Source: Sphaeroforma sirkka
Lineage: Eukaryota; Opisthokonta; Ichthyosporea; Ichthyophonida
Direction of reading: 5' to 3'
DNA length: 23,636 nucleotides
Assembly (NCBI GenBank): GCA_001586965.3
Contig: LUCW03001877.1
Location: 1-23,636 of the forward strand
Position numbers and translations under genes: made by a program. Below are positions 10,424-18,453 of this stretch, piece after piece. Within the stretch, counting starts at the first letter, position 1. The number at the start of each line of letters is the position of its first letter. The notes beneath the pieces are model-generated. The model was not told the DNA's origin and ran no database searches. It saw nothing but the letters and a program-made list of their open reading frames with translations.

Positions 10424-10995
10424 AGTGCCTAGATTAGTTGCGCTAGTACCATCTATGTTATTCACTTGGTAAGTACCACTCTTCTCATGATGATAGGAAA
10501 TAAGAAAGGGCCCAATTGTCTTAGAAAAGAGTTCGGTAACGTTGGCATTGCGATATATAATGTTAACATAATCGCTAACTTTGAATTGAACAATGTTCTT
10601 ATTGTTATTCCATCGATCATACGCTTTAAGTACGACGCCATTTTGGTGCTCGAGTAAACGGGGGTAAACAACGTTCCGCATATGCTCGATCTTTTGTAAC
10701 CACGGAGTAACGTGTTTATCGGGCGCAGTTTTGTCAAACGTTGCTTGTAATCCACTATAGCGGCCAAAGAAATAGTGAAACGGAAGTGTGCCAGTTTGAA
10801 GATTCATGCAGTTATTCATTTGAGTCTGAACCCATTTCAAATGATAAGGCCACATATCCTTAACATCATTTAGTGCGGTACGCAATAGTTTCTTTAGTTC
10901 ACTATGACGTGTCTCATTTGCACCCTGCGTTTGAGGTTTATAAGGAACACCACGCCTATGGGTCATTCCTGATACGAGTATAAGTGTCTCCATTA
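10424..10995 (-). pseudogene. Element B integrase, C-terminal half (copy 1)
   Basis: This is the DDE-integrase region downstream of the second catalytic Asp. It shows GVPYKPQTQGANETRH with the catalytic Glu, then WPYHLKWVQTQMN, FFGRYSG, NVVYPRLLE, and a C-terminal part with the words RWNN, VSDYVNI, IGPFLI and YQVNN-x-DG. The frame is intact, which makes this the best-preserved piece of B. It is cut upstream by element A at 10996; its next few codons resume at 19769-19838. Downstream it is cut by the solo LTR. It is the source or product of a partial duplication: 10636-10995 matches 19840-20196 at about 90%. Confidence 0.8.
10992..10995. repeat. Target-site duplication of element A, left copy (ATTA)
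   Basis: ATTA precedes the LTR start at 10996 and recurs immediately after the other LTR at 19765-19768. The unbroken target TCC-ATTA-CGTCGG is visible in the second integrase copy near 20188-20198, which confirms the duplication. Confidence 0.9.
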
Positions 10996-11755
10996 TGTAA
11001 ATATCGGTCTCTTAAGGCGGTATAACCGTCTTAGAGCTACTAAACGTAATAAAATCTTAAAGTCTTTTAATAAGTCTTTTAAGTATACGAATTTTAGTCT
11101 GGTAATAAAGTTAGGTATGCTTCATAGAAATCAGCAATACTCTGGGGGATTGTAAGGCTGAGACATTGCCTATATATCATCCTCCCAGTACTGATTTCGC
11201 CGAAGGGATTTTATTTATGTTTTCGTTATCGTTATCGTCGAAACTAGTATTACTTGTTTCGTCGCACGAATTACTAAAACTAGTAAAATCCTATCTTTAG
11301 AAGAAAAAAAGTAAAAAAAGTAAAAATACTATTGATGTCCTTAGTTATTGTCTTAACCAATAACTGGCCACTTATCAAGAATTACCGACTTGCCATCATC
11401 AGACTGGCACATCTGGTTGGCTGAGCGGAGGTCAAACTAGGTAACCATTAAGGGTCCCTAGAAACCTATGTTCGGTTAAGCCATCTCGCTACCGAAGTAT
11501 TCAGATGTATATTTTGGAGTGTTTATCTAGGTCTCTTAATAGACCTACTCCAAATATACTCTTTGGCCTTTTTCACAGTTCCTTTAACGGGTCGGGGCCA
11601 AATTATCTGATTTGTAAAATGGAAAAGGTACTTGTAAATAGAACCGTTAAAAACCATTTAATACACGTGCTTACAAAAGTACGTTTATAATTTACGTACT
11701 GCTTAAGAGTACGTTTATCAACATAAGAGTCTAATGTGGAGGCCCGGCTATTACA
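10996..11755 (-). repeat. 3' LTR of element A, 760 bp
   Basis: On the plus strand it runs TGTAAATATCGGTCTC...CCCGGCTATTACA. It contains several perfect inverted repeats: AGTTATTG/CAATAACT near 11340-11370, TAGGTCT/AGACCTA near 11530-11550 and AGTACGT/ACGTACT near 11675-11700. On the minus strand AATAAA occurs in the region 11200-11220, a possible polyadenylation signal. It holds one copy of the 343-bp segment that is multiplied in the other LTR. Confidence 0.9.
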
Positions 11756-11770
11756 CAGCCCCCACCCAGC
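11756..11770 (-). promoter_or_regulatory. Polypurine tract of element A
   Basis: On the minus strand it is GCTGGGTGGGGGCTG immediately before the LTR start TGTAATAGCC. Position and composition fit the second-strand primer site. Confidence 0.75.
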
Positions 11771-11895
11771 TTTGAAATCCAAGAGAGGCTAGTTGCTCAC
11801 TCAAGCCGGTTTTGGATTTGCAAAGCGAGAAAGGAAAAAGGGGTCGAAAACATTAAGTAGCATAACATATAGTTAATGTTTCTCAGGCGGAGGAG
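11771..11895 (-). other. Short 3' untranslated stretch of element A
   Basis: This lies between the pol stop (TAA at 11898-11896) and the polypurine tract. Nothing coding is visible. Confidence 0.5.
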
Positions 11896-12508
11896 TTAAG
11901 CGTTCTCGGTTACCCTGTGAGTTTTGGGCTTAGGTCCAGTATGTCCGTGGTGGTCGACTGGACGTTTTTTACGCTTCAGTGTCTTTGGGACGTATGAAGG
12001 ATGAGCATTAAAGCTCGGGATAAATGCTGTAGGTGGGTAAGTATTAACTTCCGTACCTTCAGATGTTGGGAACATGCTGTCTTTATCAGCTTTGTGACTT
12101 ATGTAGGCGTTTACACCATTTTCTATTAAAGGCTTTTAAATAGTCTTGATTGTCAAAAGCATCTGAAGTTAGCTCAGCGATCGTGCCGTCTATAAAGCGT
12201 GTACGATAGTATTAGTAACCTCCCTTATCCGTTCTCCATATTATGTCCTTAAATTCATTCTTGCGAGTATAATCTCAGTAGTCGGAGTACGACTTGTGCC
12301 TATATTAAGCGCACTAGAACCATCGGGGTTATTAACCTCGTACGTTCCGCTTTCAGTGTCTGCTACTGAGATTATATATGGACCTATCCATTTAGATGTT
12401 AATACGGTAACATCAGAGTTGCGTTGACGGATGTTAACTCTGTCACCAACCTGATACTCTGCTATCTTCTTGGTAGTGTTCCATCTGTTTTGCCTTTTAA
12501 TAAGGCTA
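11896..12508 (-). pseudogene. Element A pol, integrase C-terminus and basic tail
   Basis: It follows the integrase core after a one-base frameshift near 12508. It first shows the end of integrase (KRQNRWN, VGDRVNI, WIGPYII, TYEVNNPDG). After another shift come KDII and TRFIDGTIAELTSD, then YPPTAF, and it ends in a strongly basic tail (LKRKKRP, THRV) with a TAA. The module matches element B at 9333-9828 segment by segment, including the basic tail, so it is not junk read-through. The tail looks like a nuclear localisation signal. A TAA lies inside the module where B has Thr (GY-x-Y). The domain identity is open. Confidence 0.65.
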
Positions 12509-13343
12509 TATTACGTGTTTCTCGCAAGCAAGGGTATACAACGTTATGTATACGCTGTACCTTTTCTAACCATGGTAACTCATGGCGATCAGGTTCATCC
12601 TTGTTATAGGGTATTTGTAACTCACTATATCTGCCACGAAAATAGTGAGCGGGTGTAGTTCCTGTAACCGGATCAGCACACTCGTTCATTTGTGTTTGTA
12701 CCCATTTAAGATGGTACGGCCAATCATCTGCATCATCCGTTAATGCAGTGCGTAAGAAGAACTTAAGTCTTCTATGGCGCGTTTCATTTGCGCCTTGCGT
12801 TTGCGGTTTATATGGCACACCTCTCTTATGGCACATGCCTGATACGAGTACTAATGATTCCATAATGTCATCACATAACTCGCTACCGTTATCAGAGCAC
12901 ATAATACCTGGCCACCCGTGGTCAGCAAAGACTTGGCAACATAATTCTGACACGGTCTGCGTACTTTTATCCTTAAGGGGGTAAAGCAAGTTAAACCGTG
13001 ACGCCACATCAAAGAAGTGGCATACGTAACGGTCGCCTATGTGCTCGGACGTAGGCAGGTCAACCAGATCAATGATGACCCTGCGCCATGGAACATCTTC
13101 GGTCACACTCTTAAGCGGTGCGAACCCATAGCACTTGATCTGATTGAGATCACAGTCTGTGCATGACTGATATACTTTGTCGACTAAAGTTGCCAACTTG
13201 GGATGCGCTATCCCATTTCGTTTAGCATCTTTAAGTGCTTCTACTACGTTCTGGTGCTTCAGCTTATGATTTTGCATCAGCCAAGAGAGAATGTTATCAT
13301 CATTCTGCTCTTCCAGTATAAAGGTAGGGTGTTGAGAATCCAC
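12462..13343 (-). pseudogene. Element A integrase (H2C2 and DD35E core)
   Basis: This would insert the element's cDNA into the host genome. Counting from 13343, the zinc-binding motif is H26-x3-H30-x30-C61-x2-C64. The catalytic triad is D92 (RVIIDLV), D151 (MCSDNGSEL) and E187 (QTQGANETRH), with exactly 35 residues between D151 and E187, as in retroviral and Ty3 integrases. The words WPYHLKWVQTQMNE and HYFRGRYSE follow. The frame joins the upstream methyltransferase-like segment with only a TAG (13355-13353) between them, so both were once parts of one polyprotein. It ends by a one-base frameshift near 12508. All catalytic residues are present. Confidence 0.9.
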
Positions 13344-13352
13344 TTGCGTGTT

Positions 13353-14110
13353 CTATACGTCTGTTGTGTTCACAGACTGCTCTCTTCCTTTTGTATGTGC
13401 ATCTTTAGTGCGTTCATATCTATATGCTACACTTGACTTGTTTAATAGTCGTAATATGTGTGCGTGTAAATCAGGGTTCTCGTCCATGAGTCCCTTTAGA
13501 AAGAGTGTCTTAAAGACTTCGGGCTTGGACTTTATGTTATTAAATAAAGTCCTAGCTAGAGACTGACGCTTCTTAACAGTGTAGTCAGTAGTAGATTGTA
13601 TTTCTTGTGCACAAACTTCACATGTTGTGTTGTCTTTGAACTGGTTAACGTTCAATTTGGTAGAGAGTGGAATCTCTGATTCTTTGACCTTGTTAAGGAA
13701 GGTCGCAGAGGGGGTCCATGAGGTTGTACCTATAGGACCTATACGACATATTATAGTATGTCTCCAGGGCGTCTTTTGGACTGCTCGGGTACCCTGATAG
13801 AGGAAGGTATCTACTTCCCTATCTAAATATATTGGCTCACATTGTATCATGCTTATTAATTTATTGAGCCACGGATCTAATTTCAGTAGAGGACAACACA
13901 TCGTTAAGGTAGCTTTATGTATCTGAACGTAATTTGTTAATTGGGTAATTAACTGCCACGGCGGATTAGCCCACGCGTTATGTTTGGAGAGATCCAATTG
14001 AAAGGTATCTCCTAGAGGATGATTTAACGTCCTGTATTCTTTTAATTGCACGTTATGATGCGCGGCGAACATATCTATAGTATGTGGGCCGAAATGTCTT
14101 TTGTGCTATA
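13353..14110 (-). pseudogene. Element A pol: DNA adenine methyltransferase-like domain and linker
   Basis: It lies between RNase H and integrase. The start reads GPHTIDMFAAHHN, then GDTFQLDLS, then WANPPWQL with NPPW at 13967-13956, then TMCCPLLKLDPW. This order (D-x-FA...N, D-x-F...D, W-x-NPPW, a hydrophobic strand, then PW) is that of phage Dam-type N6-adenine methyltransferases, whose motif IV is [DNS]PP[YFW]. A similar segment follows RNase H in DIRS-type retrotransposons. After it come a conserved stretch (LDREVDTFLYQG, KTPWRHTIICRIG) and a charged linker with a CEVC pair. Element B keeps the same residues (21090-21370). Activity is unproven: the fold is inferred, and a structural or RNA-binding role is possible. 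It is separated from RNase H by a frameshift and from integrase by a TAG. Confidence 0.6.
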
Positions 14111-15480
14111 ACTCAAACCATCTTGATTACATTTCCAATCAGTGGCTAAGAGTTCGCGGACTGACTTATTAAAGTCTGGTACAAACCTGGACAACATACC
14201 CGGTAAGTGGTTATGTATGCCTGGTAAATGTTTTATATCAAAGTGAAATTTTGATATTGTATCATGCCATCTGCTCAATAATTGAGAGTCCGGCTTCATC
14301 TCTTTCATGTATTGAAGAGACTTTTGATCACACATCAGCGTAAATGCTGTTCCATAGAGGTAATCTCTAAAGTGTGTCATAGCTGTTACTACAGCTAATA
14401 ATTCTTGTTTAACAGTTGGATAATTCAACTGTGATGCATTCATAGCACGGCTAAAGAATTGTATGTATCTAGGTTTATTATCTATAACCTTATACAATAC
14501 TCCTCCTAGTGCTAGGTCTGATGCGTCCGTTGTTATTTCAAACGGCACGCCATTTACTGGTCCTTGAACCACAGGTGCTTGTTGTACTGCGTGCTTGAGT
14601 ATCTTAAACGCCTCATCACACTCTTTAGTCCATAGCTCCCCTAACTTACCTTTGTGACATCTTAAGTGTCCAAAAGGTTTTAAGTAATCTGCTAAGTGTG
14701 GAACGCCATCTGAAAAGAAGTTTACGAATCCACACATGCTATTTACATCTCTCCCGGTTGTTGGAGTTCTCCAATCTAAGAGATGTTCTACCTTTCCGGG
14801 GTCGATTTTAATACCTTCCCCTGAGATTCTATACCCTAAGAGTTGAATCTCACTCATAGTAAAATGACATTTCTTCTCATTAATTTTGAAGTTCTGTTCA
14901 TTTAATCTTTGTAGTACTCGTTTGACTAATGCTTCGTGTTCGACTTTAGTCTTTGAGAAGATGACTATGTCATCTATGTAGACTTGCACGTTAGGCATGT
15001 CTGCAAACATTTTCTCCATTATTTGTTGGAAGAATGCTGGTAGGGAGTGTAACCCAAAAAGGTGCGCCCTTGAAGCGATATTGTGTACCCTTCCATGTAA
15101 AACTAAAGTATTTACGGTGGGGTTCATATACCTTCATTTGGTGGTATCCTTGTGTTAGGTCTATAGTTGTAAATACTGCAGCACCTTCCATTCTTCTTAA
15201 CAACTCGTTTATACGAGGTAAGTGAAAGCTATGAGTTGGCGATAATTTATTTATTGGGCTCATATCTAAACATACTCTGACCTTCTTAAATGAACCGTCA
15301 GAGTTATGTTGATCAACGGCAAGTAATGCCAAGTTTACTGGAGTTTGTTGATAGTTTATTTCTATCACTCCATCTGTTAACCATTTCTCCACTTGTTCTT
15401 TTACTACGGCATCGTGTCTCCAAGATACATAGTTTGTTGATGGACACTTCAGCTGAGTAAAGTCTACCTTGGTTAAATCT
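14075..15480 (-). pseudogene. Element A reverse transcriptase and RNase H
   Basis: The RT opens with CPSTNYVSWRHD near 15450. Then come LALLAVDQ, VCLDMSPINKL, the palm motif FTTIDLTQGYHQM, FSFTWKGTQYRFKGAPF and the YIDD box at 14980-14969. LLGYRISGEGI and DVNSMCGFVNFFSD follow, as usual for Ty3/gypsy. RNase H has D in TTDAS, E in KQELLA and D in MCDQKSL. The fourth acidic position (NHLPGMLSR) is Gly, whereas element B has the expected Asp, so RNase H is probably inactive. One extra T in a run of five near 15055 shifts the frame between GAPF and LHSLPAFFQQ, so the RT is broken. Pol must have been expressed as one protein with protease upstream and integrase downstream. Confidence 0.92.
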
Positions 15481-15489
15481 AAACTAACA

Positions 15490-16020
15490 TTATCCGTCGT
15501 TTAAACGGAACTTAGCCCAGTCAGTGATCTTGATCTTCTTATTTACTAAGATTAGATCAATGATCTTTTCCGCAAAGTCAGGTATTAATTCCTTGACTGT
15601 GTCGGATGGTGGTATATATGGTTTCAGACAATTATCGTCTGATTGATCCGTTAATGGATCTACATTGTTCGGTAAACCAGTTACGGTTATACCTAATGAA
15701 AGTAAATCACTCATTCCGACGATAATGTCGTACTTCTGTGACATCTTTACTATCACAGCTTGGGTTGTAATGTGGCGATGGTCGGCTAATGAGATTTTAA
15801 CATCGGTAGCCATCGTATCGCACTTGGAAGTCTTCTAATAAGCTAATATAGGGTGAGTTGTTTGTGTTCTACGTTCGATATCTTTCATTAATGCAAAGCG
15901 ATCGGATATACATGAAATTTCTGAACCAGGATCAATCAACGCAAGGACTTTATTTCCGTTGCAATATACAGGGATTATTACACGCTCGTCTAAAGAGTCG
16001 TTGTATTGTCTTTGTATAGA
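15490..16020 (-). pseudogene. Element A aspartic protease
   Basis: This is a retropepsin-type domain. The active-site motif is VLALIDPGSEISCIS near 15930-15895. In the family this is normally D-T/S-G, so the Pro at the second position is a probable inactivating change. The second half (15813-15490) gives VKISLADHRHI and YDIIVGMSDLLSLGI, the equivalent of the ILG-x-DFL strand. It then runs through a Pro-rich and acidic spacer to FRLND at the entry to RT. A TAG near 15836 separates the two halves, and a frameshift near 15490 separates the domain from RT. Confidence 0.75.
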
Positions 16021-16374
16021 TTGAACCCGGTAGTACCTTCATTCCAGTTTGATATCTGGTTTCCGGTCACATGTCTTGGCGTGATAACCGTTGGTTTTCT
16101 CACACTTGTCACACTTATTAATAAAGTGTTTGCAAGTAGCTGAGTGCCGCCCGTTCCAATAACCGTTCGGGGCAAGCTGATACGTATCGTATCCACACTT
16201 CTCGTCGGCACACTTCTTAACTTGCTTGTATAGTGCTTCCTTCTCAGCACGCACCCTTTTATTAGGACGTGAGTGCTGCGCTGATTCACGCGAACGAACA
16301 TTCGGACGTTCGTTAGATGTCTGTCGGGATACATACCCTTGATCTATTTGATCACGTGGTTTCTTAAGAACCAC
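15990..16374 (-). pseudogene. Element A Gag end: Cys/His nucleocapsid-like region
   Basis: A basic stretch (VLKKPRDQ, RPNKRVRAEK) is followed by two Cys/His clusters. The first is CADEKCGYDTY...NGRHSATCKHFINKC. The second is CDKCEKTNGYHAKTC, spaced C-x2-C-x6-H-x3-C rather than the retroviral C-x2-C-x4-H-x4-C. It is therefore nucleocapsid-like in position but not canonical. It would bind element RNA. A frameshift leads from it into the protease frame. Confidence 0.6.
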
Positions 16375-16388
16375 CTTCTCTCTCGAGG

Positions 16389-17520
16389 TTACTCTCGATC
16401 AGAGGGATAAGTGTCGGAAACAGTTTCATAGAACTGATTCCAGCGCAGTCGAGCCAGGTGAAACTTCTTCTCCTGTCCGTTATCTCTCGCTTCGTTCGCA
16501 TACTTGCGACGTAGCTCGAGGTAAAGGCGCTCTCGATCATTACTGCCTATGTTCATACAGAATACATGCATTGCCAACAACTCATACCAGCGTGGCTTGT
16601 CATCCCTCTTAATATCAGGTCTGACAAGGTCCGCATCGAGTTTCAGAATATAGCTCAAGATGCTAGTATTCGCTGTTGGTGGTGCCAGAATTGAACATAG
16701 TCCTGGACTGCGCATATCCTTGCTTGATAAGGATGTCACTAGCCAACATACTTCTGGCCAGCTACGACACTCATCGATCTATTTGAGATGCTTCTGAAGG
16801 ATCCGATAATTGGTTCCTTCTGGATTAAATGTCTGCATAAACGCATATATCCATTGCGGTGGGGCAATGTCATTTGTCTCCAGCATCACTGTAAACGCGT
16901 GTAACGAGCGAGTCAGAGTCTCGAGGTCATGATTATTGATGAATTCGGGCTTCTGGGTACTTGAGTCCCAGTTCGACTTAAGTCGACTGATCATGCCCTT
17001 ATACTTCTGGTGATCGCGTTGGTCCTGCCCGCGTTGTGCTTGCAGCAACTGGTCGATTCGCTTCTGCTTGATGTTGATTATTTTCGCATAATAATCAATT
17101 TCTGGGCGATCTTGCAGGTCATGCGCGAGCTCCATCTTAACTGTGAGTTTGTTCACTTCTGCATTCAGCATATCTACCTCTGTGGACTGAAAGTCTTCGG
17201 CGGGTTGGTGTAATGCATTGCGGTCCTTCCGTGTGTACTCCACGTCACTCGCATGTATGCGGGAAGCTTTAGTTCCCTTTCGGTGGATATTAAAGTCCAT
17301 GGTCGACGCTTCACGACGCTCGTTACTGAGACGTGGTGTTGGAACGAAGATCTTAGGATCATCCGTTACGATAATCTCGCACGTCGACTTTGGCTGGGTG
17401 CGATGTGTCTTCCCCCAATTAGGTAAGGGGGGAGGTGTATTCTTCCCAGCGGTTGGGTCTATAATACCTCCAAAACGGGAGACTCATGTCCCGGTGATGG
17501 TATGGGAGTAAATAGTGCCT
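16389..17520 (-). pseudogene. Element A Gag, capsid-like part
   Basis: It begins in a Pro-rich stretch (NTPPPLPNWGK) and reaches MDFNIHRKG at 17300. A charged helical segment with heptad-like spacing follows (DMLNAEVNKLTVKMELAHD; IKQKRIDQLLQAQRGQDQRD). Then comes an all-helical capsid-like part with the words LTRSLHAFTVMLET, WIYAFMQTFNPEG, LSYILKLDAD, YELLAMHVF and FHLARLRWNQFYE. No Gag signature such as the major homology region is recognised; the assignment rests on position between LTR and protease and on the Cys/His region that follows. The frame is interrupted by a TAG near 16781 and closed by a TAA at 16391-16389. Confidence 0.65.
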
Positions 17521-18270
17521 GGTCCCGTGGAAGTAGACTTTCCAAGGAACATTCTCCGGGCTTATTTCGGCCGGCTTAGTAATTAGGTCGTGGTACTTCT
17601 CATCGGTCTTCTCTAAGCGATGTTTTGACCACTCTTTTAAAGCTGCAGTGGTGTCGTTAGAGACATATTCACGCGGGCGTTTAGCTTTTCTCGCCAGTTC
17701 CGTACATTCGATCTACGTGTACGATAGATAACTTCTCTAGTGTGAGTTGTTTCTCTAGGGCAGCTAACTGATTCTTAAGTTCAGTATTTTCTTCGAGCAA
17801 CTTACTGATGTGAGTAGGTGCGCTAGCCTGTGGTTCGTCTTCCGTCGGCCCCTTATCGGGTTGGACTTCATCGTCGCCGGGGTCGTCGTAATTGACTTCC
17901 GTAATTGGCTCTTTACCCTTTGGATTAATCTCCTCGAGGTCGTCATAATTGACTTCCGTAACTGGTTCTTTACCCTTTGGATTAATCTCCTCGAGGTCGT
18001 CATAATTGACTTCCGTAATTGGTTCTTTTACCCCTTGGATTAATCTCCTCGGGTATAGTAGATGGAGTGGTCTTTAAACCCACTCCTATTCTCGCTTCGC
18101 GGTTTCGCAAGCTTTGAACTTGAGGGAGAGTGGGTCCTCTAGCCCTCTCTCCTCGGCTGACTCTCTCTTAATGAAGTAGTCTCACCGGTATCCAGTGCAT
18201 TGTCGTCTTTAGCGACAATGGCTTCTGCTACGGTACGGTTGACTGCGTCATCGGCAGGTTCTCTGTCCAT
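17521..18270 (-). pseudogene. Element A Gag, N-terminal part with peptide repeats
   Basis: The likely start is the ATG at 18270-18268 (MDREPADDAVN...), the first ATG after the leader. The sequence is acidic and then passes through three peptide repeats (17881-18052). A coiled-coil-like stretch follows (HISKLLEENTELKNQLAALE) and then KAKRPREYVSND...WSKHRLEKTDEK. At least three frameshifts, near 18146, 18030 and 17715, break it, so no single frame covers it. The composition and coiled coil fit a matrix-like region of Gag. This is an inference from position. Confidence 0.55.
17881..18052 (-). repeat. Three in-frame 57-bp repeats in Gag
   Basis: The units start at 17881, 17938 and 17995. Each encodes the 19-residue unit EEINPKGKEPVTEVNYDDL with small changes. 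The third has a one-base gain in its TTTTACCCC part that shifts the frame. In-frame length and near identity point to recent expansion while the frame was still used. Confidence 0.9.
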
Positions 18271-18453
18271 CTTCTTTTTTTATCCGTTTTACGCTTCTTA
18301 GATAGCGTAGAGTCCTTTTAGTCATACTTATCCAGTATGACTTCTGCTATTCACTTAACGAATAGTTATTGTCTTAAGAAAATTTTATGTGGTAGTTAAT
18401 TACCACGACGCTTAAGTAGCTCAAGTAGTTAATACTTTGCTAACTTTAAAATG
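18271..18453 (-). other. Element A leader with hairpins
   Basis: This lies between the 5' LTR and the Gag start. It holds perfect inverted repeats: AGTCATAC/GTATGACT (about 18328-18351), CTATT/AATAG (about 18350-18368) and GTGGTA/TACCAC (about 18390-18408). A primer binding site should abut 18453, but the minus-strand sequence there (CATTTTAAAGTTAGCAAAG) does not begin with TGG and matches no tRNA 3' end that I recognise. Confidence 0.5.
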
